DNA of 64,000 bases, from contig JACKBQ010000001.1 in assembly GCA_020634455.1 (NCBI GenBank), positions 682,001-746,000 of the forward strand, read 5' to 3'. The stretch's first letter is position 1. The number at the start of each line of letters is the position of its first letter. This document shows, piece by piece, positions 17,607 to 25,855 of this stretch. A model generated the notes under the pieces. That model was given only the letters and a program-made list of their open reading frames with translations. It did not search any database and was not told the DNA's origin. The position numbers and the translations under genes are program-made. The DNA comes from Ardenticatenaceae bacterium. Its GTDB lineage: Bacteria; Chloroflexota; Anaerolineae; Promineifilales; Promineifilaceae.

Positions 17607-18227
17607 ATGCAGCAAGATAGCTTTTCAGAAAGACGGACGGAACTGACGACACCCCTTAAACCACAACAGTGCGCCATTTTAGTCGTGGATATGCTCAACG
17701 ACTTCTTCAAAGAGGGTGGCGAGATGGTTCTGGCAGGTGGGGATGTGCTTTATGAGCCGATTGAGCGGCTGACGCGAGCTGCCCGACAGCTAAAGATGCC
17801 TGTTTTTTGGCTAAACCAGTGGCTAAGCCCCGATGATACGCTGTTCAAAAAGCGGGTAGTGCATTGTCTAAAAGGGACCTGGGGCGCAAAAATTGTGGAT
17901 GACCTCACGGTGGCGGATGAGGACATTATTATTCCTAAACGACGCTACAGCGGCTTTTTCCAGACTGACCTCGACCTGCATTTGCGGGAGCGGCATATTC
18001 AACAGGTTGTGGTTACGGGCGTGGTGACGAATATTTGTGTGCGCTCCACGGTGAATGATGCGTTTTTCCTGGGATACGATGTATTTGTGCCGAAAGATTG
18101 TGTGATGGCGACGAGTGACCAGCTTCAGGAATCGCATCTGTACGACATTGATACGCATTACGGCACGGTGCTGGGCCTGGATGAATTGCTAGCATCCCTG
18201 AAATCTAACGTGGCAAAGGCAGGTTAA
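17607..18227 (+). CDS. Cysteine hydrolase, isochorismatase family
   Basis: A 206-residue hydrolase. The catalytic triad can be seen: Asp in ILVVDMLNDFF, a Lys in PKRRYSGFFQTDLD, and Cys in VTGVVTNICVRSTVNDA with the usual cis-peptide before it. Family members cleave amides or ureido groups (nicotinamidase, N-carbamoylsarcosine amidase, biuret hydrolase, ureidoacrylate hydrolase). ATG 17607 is preferred over 17601, as GAGGAG ends directly before the latter. The enamidase-like gene follows after 3 bases, fitting step-wise opening of a cyclic amide (inference). Confidence 0.88.
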   Translation: MQQDSFSERRTELTTPLKPQQCAILVVDMLNDFFKEGGEMVLAGGDVLYEPIERLTRAARQLKMPVFWLNQWLSPDDTLFKKRVVHCLKGTWGAKIVDDLTVADEDIIIPKRRYSGFFQTDLDLHLRERHIQQVVVTGVVTNICVRSTVNDAFFLGYDVFVPKDCVMATSDQLQESHLYDIDTHYGTVLGLDELLASLKSNVAKAG

Positions 18228-18230
18228 GCG

Positions 18231-19385
18231 ATGGATTTGCTCATTAGAAATATCGGTCAAATTGTATCGGGTAACATCAATGCGCCGCTGGTTGAGGGGG
18301 ATGCGGTGTTGGTGAAAGATGGGCGGATTACGGCCGTTTCCCACGAAAACTCCCTGAATGTAAGCAACGTTGAGCGAATTATTGACGCCAACGGCTGCAC
18401 CCTTTTCCCCGGCCTCATTGATTCGCATGTGCACGTGGTGGTCGGTGATTTTACGCCGCGTCAGCAAACGCTGGGCTTTATTGAAAGCTGCCTGCACGGG
18501 GGCGTCACCAGCATGATTTCGGCCGGGGAAGTACACATTGACGGACGGCCGAAAAACCCGGTTGGCCTTAAAGCACTGGCCATCATCGCTGCCCAAAGTT
18601 TTGCCAACGCCCGCCCCGCCGGCGTGAAAGTGCAGGGAGGCGGCCTGATCCTCGACCCCGCCTTTACCGAGCAGGATTTCAAGGAAGTGGCGGAGGCAGG
18701 CGTTAAACATTTGGGTGAAATCGGCCTGGGCACCGTCACCGATTGGGCGTTGGCGGGCAAAATGGTGGGCTGGGCGCACAAATATGGGCTAAAGGTGATG
18801 ATGCATGTGGGCGGCGCTTCGATACCAGGCAGCAACGTCATCGGCGCAGATGCGGTGCTGACCGCCAAACCGGATGTCGCTTCTCACTTGAACGGCGGGC
18901 CAACGGCCGCTCCGCTGGCAGAGGTTAAGCGGATCATTACAGAATCCAACATTGCGCTGGAGCTGGTGCAGTGTGGCAACATGCTGGCCTTGCAAAACGT
19001 GGCCCGTCTCATTCATCGCCACGATGCGCTGGATCGGCTGATCATTGGCACAGACATGCCATCGGGGACGGGTGTGGTGCCTTTGGGGATGCTGCGGACG
19101 ATAACGGCCGTTACCACCTTCTCAGACATTCGCCCAGAGCAAGCAGTGGCAATGGCCACGGGCAATACAGCTTCTGTGTACGAACTCCGGCGCGGCCTCA
19201 TCGCCGAAGGATATGAAGCAGATTTCTTGTTGGTAGACGCACCGGTCGGGTCGGTGGCCAAGGATGCGCTGGAAGCGTTGGCCGTTGGGGACATTCCCGG
19301 TATTGCGGCCGTTTTCATTGATGGTGCGCTGAAGATTGGCGTCAGCCGCAACACGCCGCCGCCAAAGCGGAAAGCGACGCTCTAA
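18231..19385 (+). CDS. Amidohydrolase, enamidase-like
   Basis: A 384-residue metal-dependent amidohydrolase. It has the leading small beta domain (LLIRNIGQIVSG), FPGLIDSHVHVVVGDFTPRQ, a KVQGGGL segment in the bridging-residue area, MMHVGGASIPGS and GTDMPSGTGVVPLGM. The length and the SHVHVVVGDFTPRQ and ELRRGLIAEGYEADFLLVDAP stretches recall enamidase of nicotinate breakdown, which opens a six-membered cyclic amide. The assignment is by pattern only; hydantoinase or dihydropyrimidinase-type activity is an alternative. It lies 3 bases after a cysteine hydrolase and 2 bases before a MOSC gene. Confidence 0.83.
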   Translation: MDLLIRNIGQIVSGNINAPLVEGDAVLVKDGRITAVSHENSLNVSNVERIIDANGCTLFPGLIDSHVHVVVGDFTPRQQTLGFIESCLHGGVTSMISAGEVHIDGRPKNPVGLKALAIIAAQSFANARPAGVKVQGGGLILDPAFTEQDFKEVAEAGVKHLGEIGLGTVTDWALAGKMVGWAHKYGLKVMMHVGGASIPGSNVIGADAVLTAKPDVASHLNGGPTAAPLAEVKRIITESNIALELVQCGNMLALQNVARLIHRHDALDRLIIGTDMPSGTGVVPLGMLRTITAVTTFSDIRPEQAVAMATGNTASVYELRRGLIAEGYEADFLLVDAPVGSVAKDALEALAVGDIPGIAAVFIDGALKIGVSRNTPPPKRKATL

Positions 19386-19387
19386 AA

Positions 19388-19936
19388 ATGACAAATCCCA
19401 TCGTAGTTGCCGTGAGTTCCAGTGCGGAACATACGTTTAGCAAACCAAATCGGCCGTTTATCAATCTCATTGCCGGGGTAGGCGTTGAAGGGGATGCACA
19501 TGCCGGAAAATTGGTTAAGCATCTTTACCTGGCGGGCATTGACCCCACCAAGCCAAATCTGCGCCAGGTACACCTGATCCAGGCAGAATTGCTCGATGAG
19601 CTGAATGCAGGCGGGTTTTCCGTAGAACCGGGGCAGCTTGGTGAAAATATCACCACGCGTGGAGTTGATCTTCTGGCGCTGCCAACGGGAACCAAATTGC
19701 ACATTGGCGCAGAGGCGGTGATTGAGCTAACTGCCTTGCGCAATCCATGCCACCAGATTGACGATTTTCAAAAGGGTGTGCTGAAAGCTGTGCTGGACAA
19801 GGATGAAAACGGCAACGTGGTGCGTAAAGCTGGTGTCATGGGGATTGTGCTGGTTGGCGGCCAAATTCAGCCAAATAGCCCCATCCAAATTACGCTGCCG
19901 CCTGAACCACACCAACCGCTGGCATATGTTTGGTGA
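19388..19936 (+). CDS. MOSC domain protein
   Basis: A 182-residue MOSC protein. It begins with GVEGDAHAG, then RQVHLIQAELLDEL, PGQLGENITTRGVDLLALPTGTKLHIG and the conserved Cys in ALRNPCHQID near residue 121. MOSC domains handle sulfur or the molybdenum cofactor; stand-alone bacterial members (YiiM-like) reduce N-hydroxylated compounds. In this operon it might reduce an N-hydroxylated base or act in a molybdenum-dependent step, but no molybdenum hydroxylase is seen nearby. Confidence 0.88.
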   Translation: MTNPIVVAVSSSAEHTFSKPNRPFINLIAGVGVEGDAHAGKLVKHLYLAGIDPTKPNLRQVHLIQAELLDELNAGGFSVEPGQLGENITTRGVDLLALPTGTKLHIGAEAVIELTALRNPCHQIDDFQKGVLKAVLDKDENGNVVRKAGVMGIVLVGGQIQPNSPIQITLPPEPHQPLAYVW

Positions 19937-19971
19937 TTCGGAGATGTTGTCAGGAGCTATGGAGGAAATAG

Positions 19972-20784
19972 ATGAGTCGTTTCGCGGATAAAGTAGTTGT
20001 GGTTACGGGAGCAGGAAGTGGGATTGGTCGGGCAACGGCCGTTGCCTTTGCCAAAGAAGGAGCCATTGTTGCCGTCGTTGACATAGACCTGCAAAAAGCA
20101 GAAACAACAGTGGCCGAAATTGCGAAAATGGGCGGCGACGCGCTGGCAATTCAAGCTGATGTATCCCAAGAAGCGGACTGGATCGAGGTCATCGCGCGAG
20201 TGAAGGGGGCATACGGCCGTATCAACATCCTCTTCAACAATGCCGGCATCGGCGGCGACGGCAAGCCCCTGATGGAACTCGATGCGGCCGACTGGGACCG
20301 GCTCATGGCCGTTAACCTACGCGGCATTTTTCTTGGCTGCAAACATATCCTGCCCGCCCTCATCGAAACTGGCGGGGGTGCCATTGTCAACATGTCCTCC
20401 TCCACCGCCGGTTGGGACACGATTTTTGGCGGGGGTGCATACATGGCCAGCAAAGCAGGTGTCACCCAAATCACCAAAAATGTAGCTCTGGAAGCCGCCC
20501 CGTATGGCGTTCGCGTCAATGCCGTCTGCCCCGGCATCATAGAAACGCGCCTCAGTTCAGCGCAGGCTGGGGCCGATGAGGCCGAACAAGATGCGTTCTT
20601 TGACCACTTCCGCCAGCGCATTCCGTTGGGTCGGGTAGGGCAGCCAGAAGACGTGGCAACGGCCGTACTCTTTTTCGCCTCCGATGAAGCCCGCCACATC
20701 ACAGGCTCCACCCTGCTCATTGACGGTGGCCAAACATTGCAAAGCTGGAGCAATGCCCCGTCTGCCCCGTACCCGCCACAGTAA
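19972..20784 (+). CDS. Short-chain dehydrogenase/reductase
   Basis: A 270-residue classical SDR. The cofactor motif is TGAGSGIG (residues 12-19) with Asp at the end of strand 2 (VVDID), favouring NAD. NNAGIGG, a Ser in MSSSTAG and YMASKAG complete the catalytic Ser-Tyr-Lys set. It ends with GSTLLIDGGQTLQ. The ATG is preceded by ATGGAGGAA. It would oxidise or reduce an alcohol intermediate of the operon pathway; the substrate is unknown. Confidence 0.9.
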   Translation: MSRFADKVVVVTGAGSGIGRATAVAFAKEGAIVAVVDIDLQKAETTVAEIAKMGGDALAIQADVSQEADWIEVIARVKGAYGRINILFNNAGIGGDGKPLMELDAADWDRLMAVNLRGIFLGCKHILPALIETGGGAIVNMSSSTAGWDTIFGGGAYMASKAGVTQITKNVALEAAPYGVRVNAVCPGIIETRLSSAQAGADEAEQDAFFDHFRQRIPLGRVGQPEDVATAVLFFASDEARHITGSTLLIDGGQTLQSWSNAPSAPYPPQ

Positions 20785-20786
20785 CA

Positions 20787-22028
20787 GTGACCCAAAACGG
20801 CAATATGGAAAAACTGCGAACCGCCAAACTTGCCAGCCAACCCTCAATCTGGCACATTGTGGGTGCTGGCTTTGTGCTGCGTCTGCTGATTGACACCAGC
20901 GGACAAATGCTCTATCCGTTTGTGCCGATTTTTGCGGCAGGTTTAGGGGTAACGGCGGTGGTAATCGGCCGTTTATTCAGCCTCCAATCCCTCGTAGGCA
21001 TCTTTGCCCCCATCTTTGGCAACCTGGCGGATCGATATGGTTTTCGGCCGTTTATGCGCCTTGGCTTGGGTGCAACCGGCATTGGTTTGATTGTGTTTGC
21101 CGCCAGCCACACGATCCTCATGGCCGCCATTGGCTCCCTCATTCTCGGTTTTGGCTTTTCGCTGTTCACCCCAAACCTGCTCGCCTACCTAAGCGCAACT
21201 TTACCAGCAGATAGACAGTCGCGGGGCATGGGGGCTGTAGAACTGGCCTGGGGCTTGTCTGGCATCATTGGCATTGCCCCGCTAGGCATCGCCATCGCCC
21301 GTTGGGGCTGGCGTGGGCCGCTTATTGGGTTAGGCATAGTGCTGCTGATCGCCAGCTTTGTGCCCTTGTTTTTCCCAAAAGCCGTGTTTGTCGCTCATGA
21401 TAAAAACTTGGGCAAACAGGACACCACACTTTCAGTTTGGGAACGAACCAGGCAATTTTTTGATTTAGGCGACAATCGCGCCGCCGCCTGGACAGCGATC
21501 TTGGGCACGTCGCTCACCTTATTTGCCGCGTCTCATCTGGTTAGCTCATATGGGCAATGGCTATTTGTAGCCTATGGTCTGGAATCGTCTGAATTGGGGC
21601 GTATTGCTGGCATTCTTGGGCTTGGCGGGTTTGCCGCCATCATCCTCATCTCAACCGTTGGCGACCGCTTTGGCGCATTAGCGGGGGCGAAAGTTGGCGC
21701 GCTGGCCAGCACGTTCACCTACTTGCTGCTGCCACTGCTCAATCGCAACGTCAATTGGCTCGTGGCCGGTCTGTTCGTTGTTTTCTTCTTCTACCAATTT
21801 GCGATGGTTAATGCGATCATCCTCACCTCTGCACAAATCCCTGCGCAGCGTGGCAAAATGATGACGCTCGGCTCGGCGCTCGGCACCACGGGCATCAGCC
21901 TGGCCAATGTCACGGGGCCGCTCGCCTTTGCCACCTTTGGCCCGTGGGGGCTGGCACTGCCATCAGGGCTTGTGATGCTGCTCCTTTGGTTCATCCTGCT
22001 GCGCTTTGGGCGCACTGGTTTTGTTTAA
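20787..22028 (+). CDS. MFS transporter
   Basis: About 413 residues with twelve likely membrane helices. The loop 2-3 signature appears as GNLADRYGFRPFMRLGLG, and a repeat in the second half as VGDRFGALAGAKVGAL. The first codon GTG 20787 lies 2 bases after the SDR stop; ATG 20805 is a good alternative and starts six codons later. No strong RBS is visible for either, which suggests translational coupling. As the last gene of the cupin-enamidase operon it probably imports the pathway substrate or exports a product. Confidence 0.87.
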   Translation: MTQNGNMEKLRTAKLASQPSIWHIVGAGFVLRLLIDTSGQMLYPFVPIFAAGLGVTAVVIGRLFSLQSLVGIFAPIFGNLADRYGFRPFMRLGLGATGIGLIVFAASHTILMAAIGSLILGFGFSLFTPNLLAYLSATLPADRQSRGMGAVELAWGLSGIIGIAPLGIAIARWGWRGPLIGLGIVLLIASFVPLFFPKAVFVAHDKNLGKQDTTLSVWERTRQFFDLGDNRAAAWTAILGTSLTLFAASHLVSSYGQWLFVAYGLESSELGRIAGILGLGGFAAIILISTVGDRFGALAGAKVGALASTFTYLLLPLLNRNVNWLVAGLFVVFFFYQFAMVNAIILTSAQIPAQRGKMMTLGSALGTTGISLANVTGPLAFATFGPWGLALPSGLVMLLLWFILLRFGRTGFV

Positions 22029-22043
22029 GAATCTATCCGAAAA

Positions 22044-22113
22044 AGCCACAGAGGAAAAAGAGAGATATGAGAAATGAACCTTCGCCTCAAAGCCCTCTGT
22101 GCGCTCTGTGGCT
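22044..22113. terminator. Inverted repeat between convergent genes
   Basis: AGCCACAGAG at 22044-22053 is the perfect complement of CTCTGTGGCT at 22104-22113, with a 50-base loop that is purine-rich. It lies between the MFS gene and the convergent deacetylase gene. It may be a two-way terminator or an intergenic repeat. Confidence 0.4.
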
Positions 22114-22129
22114 AATATCCGGACAGGTA

Positions 22130-22930
22130 CTAAGCCGGATTTTGTTTGCGCCAGCCCGCCACCGCCTCTGAACAGATCATGAATTCAACACCGGCGTGAC
22201 CCCGCATATACTGAATTAATTGCTCCAGCATTCGCACACGTGGGAAACGGCCGATTACCTGCGGATGCATTGTCAAACAAAAAACACCTGCTTCTTCATA
22301 AGCGCCATCAAACTCCCCCACCCAGATCTCATAAACCTTCGCTGGCGAGGCCAGCCCAGCACCGTTATCAACAATTTCAAAATGCACAAAGTCATCCAGC
22401 AACCACGAGATCGGAATCTCCACAAGTCCAGTATCGCCATCTTCGTTGCCAATGCGGTAAAGGCGGAAATCATCTCCCATCAGGCTGCTTTCATACTCAA
22501 GGCCAAATTCCTTAAACAGCGCGATGGAGTTGTTGCTTAAATCCCAGGCTGGCGACCGATACCCTTTGGGTCGAACCGAAAGGACATTTTGAAAAGCTGC
22601 GAACCCTTTTTCCAATTGCGCCCGCTCTTCCTCATAGGTCAACTTCAATGGGCTAACATGCGTGTACCCATGATGACCCAGTTCGTGACCGTTGGCCTGA
22701 ATTTGGCGAACTAATTCAGGGTAACGCTCAACGACGACACCCGGTACAAAAAAAGTAGCCCGGATATCATAACGAGCTAACAGCGCCAGAACGCGCGGCA
22801 AGCCGACTCTGGCTCCATATTGGCCCTGAGACATAGGCGTTGGCGAGGTGTTGCCACGCGCTTCTTTGCTCGACTCGGCATCAAAATCGAAGGTTAGCAG
22901 CACCGTACAGCGTTTGTTTGAGGATGGCAT
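22130..22930 (-). CDS. Polysaccharide deacetylase family protein
   Basis: A 266-residue NodB-homology protein. LLTFDFDAES carries the Asp pair, and ELGHHGYTHVSPL is the His-x3-His-like motif. YRSPAWDLS is motif 3, and CLTMHPQVIGRFPRV holds the late His. There is no signal peptide, so it acts in the cytosol. This PuuE-like type often hydrolyses cyclic amides such as allantoin or other C-N bonds instead of polymers. That would fit the N-heterocycle theme here (inference). ATG 22930 has AAAGGA about 9 bases upstream. Confidence 0.85.
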   Translation of the reverse strand: MPSSNKRCTVLLTFDFDAESSKEARGNTSPTPMSQGQYGARVGLPRVLALLARYDIRATFFVPGVVVERYPELVRQIQANGHELGHHGYTHVSPLKLTYEEERAQLEKGFAAFQNVLSVRPKGYRSPAWDLSNNSIALFKEFGLEYESSLMGDDFRLYRIGNEDGDTGLVEIPISWLLDDFVHFEIVDNGAGLASPAKVYEIWVGEFDGAYEEAGVFCLTMHPQVIGRFPRVRMLEQLIQYMRGHAGVEFMICSEAVAGWRKQNPA

Positions 22931-23057
22931 TTTTTTGTGTCCTTTGCCTGACGAAAATGTGGTCAAAGCAGTGCATAAATGTTAAGTTTCGTTAGCTATT
23001 TTGTATGATGATGAACAAATGAGCAATGGAAGATGCAAGTGCAGAGGAGTTACCTCG

Positions 23058-24227
23058 ATGATTGAATCAGCGATTGATGATTTATTGGCGCTTTTACCCA
23101 TACCAGGCCCGCCAGCCCAAGAAAAAAAGGTTGCCGACTTTTTACACCACACCTTGGTGGCTATAGGCATCCCAATTACGGAAATAAGCTATGATCAGGC
23201 TCAAAACCAGAGTGAATATGGTGGCAACGTGGGCAATATGATTGTGAAAATAGAAGGTCGCCGAACCGGGCCTACCTTAATGTTCAGCACCCACATGGAC
23301 ACAGTGCCAGATTGTGTAGGTTGCCAACCGCGCCTGGATTTGGCACGCCATCGTGTGGTTAATGACGCGGCGGGAACAGCTTTGGGCGGCGATAATCGTG
23401 CCGGGTGCGCCATTTTGTTGACGTTGGCAAGACATTTGATGACCTTAGATGGGAATCACCCGCCGATTGTGCTGGTTTTCTTTATCCAGGAAGAAGTGGG
23501 GCTGGTTGGGGCGCGCGGATTGGACGTTGGCTTGCTTGGGGAGCCTTTGCCAGCAATGTGTATTAACCTGGATGGTGGCAGAGTGGAAGAGGTGGTAACG
23601 GCCGTTATCGGCAGCCAGCGATTCACCATTGAAATCACAGGGGTGGCCGCTCACGCCGGATCCCGCGTCGCGGAGGGAGTGTCAGCGGCCGTTATTGCCA
23701 GCAAGGCGATTGCTGAGTTGGAACGTGGGGGATGGTACGGCCGTATTACAAAACCAGAAGGCAGCGGCACGTCAAACGTCGGCATTATGCAAGGCGGCCA
23801 GGGGAGCAATGTCGTCATGCCCTCGCTCCATATCCTGGCAGAGGCCCGCTCCCATAACCCGCAGTTTCGTCGCCAGATCATTGACACCTGGCAGGATGCT
23901 TTTAAACGCGCCGCCGCCAGCACCATAAACATTCACAAGCAGTGCGGCACAGTCACTTTTGGCCCAGGGCCAACCTACGAAGCTTACGCCCTGCCCGATG
24001 ACGCCCCAGTCGTTACAAAAGTAAAACAAGCGGCCAATCAAATTAATTTACCTACCAAACTCGTTCACGATGATGGCGGCTCTGATGCAAACTGGATTGT
24101 GGCGCATGGCATTCCTTGCGTCACGCTCAATATCGGCCAGCGCGACGTTCACACTACTGACGAATGGATAGATTTGCACGATTTTGAACGCGCTTGCCAA
24201 CTTGTCATTGCCATTGCCACAATATAG
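23058..24227 (+). CDS. M20 family metallopeptidase (PepT-like)
   Basis: A 389-residue zinc hydrolase. Motifs are FSTHMDTVPDC (first metal His and catalytic Asp), GGDNRAGCAIL (bridging Asp), FIQEEVGLVGARG (catalytic Glu with metal Glu), NLDGGR and the final His in QRDVHTTDEW. The dimerisation domain sits in the middle (GVAAHAGSRVAEG). ATG 23058 follows GAGGAGTT at a suitable distance, better than the TTG at 23001. It resembles tripeptidase T, but M20 enzymes also cut carbamoyl and acyl amides. Confidence 0.9.
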   Translation: MIESAIDDLLALLPIPGPPAQEKKVADFLHHTLVAIGIPITEISYDQAQNQSEYGGNVGNMIVKIEGRRTGPTLMFSTHMDTVPDCVGCQPRLDLARHRVVNDAAGTALGGDNRAGCAILLTLARHLMTLDGNHPPIVLVFFIQEEVGLVGARGLDVGLLGEPLPAMCINLDGGRVEEVVTAVIGSQRFTIEITGVAAHAGSRVAEGVSAAVIASKAIAELERGGWYGRITKPEGSGTSNVGIMQGGQGSNVVMPSLHILAEARSHNPQFRRQIIDTWQDAFKRAAASTINIHKQCGTVTFGPGPTYEAYALPDDAPVVTKVKQAANQINLPTKLVHDDGGSDANWIVAHGIPCVTLNIGQRDVHTTDEWIDLHDFERACQLVIAIATI

Positions 24228-24300
24228 CCAGGCTGTTGAACATTCAACAAACCTGTGGCATAGTTTGGCGCAATCTTCATCAACCCCAAGGAGAAGAATT

Positions 24301-24882
24301 ATGCTACATCCCATAGAGCAAAAATATATTGGCGTGATTGGCTCATCCTCAAATGTGCCGGAGGACGTATACGAAGCTGCTGTAGAGGTTGGCCGCCTTA
24401 TTGCTGAGGCGGGCTGCATTTTAGTGACGGGTGGCGGTTCTGGCATCATGGAAGCCGCCAGCCGTGGAGCCAAACTGGCAGGTGGGCTGGTCGTTGGCAT
24501 TTTGCCTGAGGGGGATCGGCGTGGCGCGAATGCCTACATTGACGTAGCAATCCCAACCGGGGTGGGCTATGCCTTACGCAACATTACCACCATTCGCTCT
24601 TGTGACAGCGTCATTATGATCCGAGGCTCCAGCGGGACGCTGAATGAGGTGACCCAGGCGTATGCGCATGGCAAACCGTTGACAGTGCTGCAAGGCACAG
24701 GCGGGTTTGCCGATCGGTTGGAGGCAATTTTGCCAATACCGGGCTATCTGGATGAAAGAAAAAGTGTCGAGATTGAGTTTGTAAACTCCACACGCGAGGC
24801 GGTTCGTCGGGCAGTTGAGCGTATCGGCACTGTGCAACCCCCTCAGCTGGGACTCACCTATGAGCTAGTCAGAGATCAATAA
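24301..24882 (+). CDS. LOG/TIGR00725-like nucleotide-binding protein
   Basis: A 193-residue Rossmann-like protein. IGVIGSS at the start, then LVTGGGSGIMEAASRGAKLAGG and the late RGSSGTLNEVTQAYAHGKPL are the marks of the LOG/SLOG superfamily (the E of GTLNE matches the GTxxE motif). LOG enzymes cleave nucleoside monophosphates at the N-glycosidic bond; TIGR00725 members are uncharacterised. In this nucleoside-rich setting a nucleotide hydrolase or binding role is reasonable. ATG 24301 is preceded by AAGGAGAA; upstream in-frame sequence overlaps the M20 gene. Confidence 0.85.
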   Translation: MLHPIEQKYIGVIGSSSNVPEDVYEAAVEVGRLIAEAGCILVTGGGSGIMEAASRGAKLAGGLVVGILPEGDRRGANAYIDVAIPTGVGYALRNITTIRSCDSVIMIRGSSGTLNEVTQAYAHGKPLTVLQGTGGFADRLEAILPIPGYLDERKSVEIEFVNSTREAVRRAVERIGTVQPPQLGLTYELVRDQ

Positions 24883-24883
24883 A

Positions 24884-25852
24884 CTATTCGGTTTGTCCAA
24901 ACTGGGTCCAATCGGGGTCTTCTTGCTCAATCCAGCGGATTGCTTGTGGGCTATCCCAGGTGGCATAGGTCACAGGGAGCCGGGGGGTGAGAACGGCCGT
25001 TTCCGCCAAAATCTCATCCCGGTTCCCCATCATCGTGTACGAAAAGCCACGAATTTTTAGAACGGCAGCTGCCGTCGCTCGCTGAAGACATACCGGAATT
25101 GGATTCCCCTGAATACGCTGATAGTGAAAAGTGGCGGCAAAAGTATCGCCTGAACCAACCAGGAACTCAGATTCTACCTGGGGAATCGCCGGAATGCTGT
25201 ATACCTCATTGTGGCGGATAAACCAAGCCCCGTTACGCCCACGGGTCAACAGAATTTGCAGGTCAGGATTGATCTCGCGCACAAGATTCAGAGCAATCAT
25301 CAGCCGCCCGCTGCCCAATGTGGCCATCTCTGCGGTGTTGGTGTTGAGAAAGGTCAAGTTCTTTACAACAGCGCTAAATTCATCCACACTACGGCCGAAT
25401 TCTCCTTGGGGGCTGTGCCCAACTTCACAGCCATGTGCCTGCCCTTTACTGGCCACAGCAACCTTATAGGCATGCGGGCAGGTGCCAATCCAGCAAACAC
25501 GCGCCTGCCAAAAATCATCTGCAAGCTGCTCCGCGCTGAACTCCTCGCCAACGCCCTGATCAATCTCGAAGAATGTCACCCGGCCACCCTCGGCAAACAC
25601 CAATCTCAGCCACGCCTGTGTGCCTTCCATCTCATGCAGGGCAAATTTGACGCCAACGTTTGTCAGCGGAGCAAGCAACTTCTTGTCCAGATCACGGCTA
25701 ATTGGCCCACTAAACACAATATCGGCCCCTTGCTTGGCAAGCGCGACGGCTGCGTAAACGGCCGTACTGCCAAACATGATCCGGCTCTCGGTTTCACCGA
25801 AAAAGTCGTAGTAATCTATGGTCGGAATACCGGTAACAGAGAAATCACGCAT
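24884..25852 (-). CDS. PfkB family kinase (GSGD type)
   Basis: A 322-residue PfkB protein: start FSVTGIPTIDYYDFFG, FGSTAVYAAVALAKQG as a weak first signature, and FLVGSGDTFAATF as the second, with Asp kept. The segment SPQGEFGRSVDEFSAVVKNLTFLNTNTAEM resembles the PfkB centre. It starts 3 bases after the stop of the ADP-ribosylglycohydrolase gene, on the same strand. Such a pair is also seen in the Escherichia coli yegUV genes, so kinase and glycohydrolase probably act in one pathway. Confidence 0.85.
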   Translation of the reverse strand: MRDFSVTGIPTIDYYDFFGETESRIMFGSTAVYAAVALAKQGADIVFSGPISRDLDKKLLAPLTNVGVKFALHEMEGTQAWLRLVFAEGGRVTFFEIDQGVGEEFSAEQLADDFWQARVCWIGTCPHAYKVAVASKGQAHGCEVGHSPQGEFGRSVDEFSAVVKNLTFLNTNTAEMATLGSGRLMIALNLVREINPDLQILLTRGRNGAWFIRHNEVYSIPAIPQVESEFLVGSGDTFAATFHYQRIQGNPIPVCLQRATAAAVLKIRGFSYTMMGNRDEILAETAVLTPRLPVTYATWDSPQAIRWIEQEDPDWTQFGQTE

Positions 25853-25855
25853 AAT

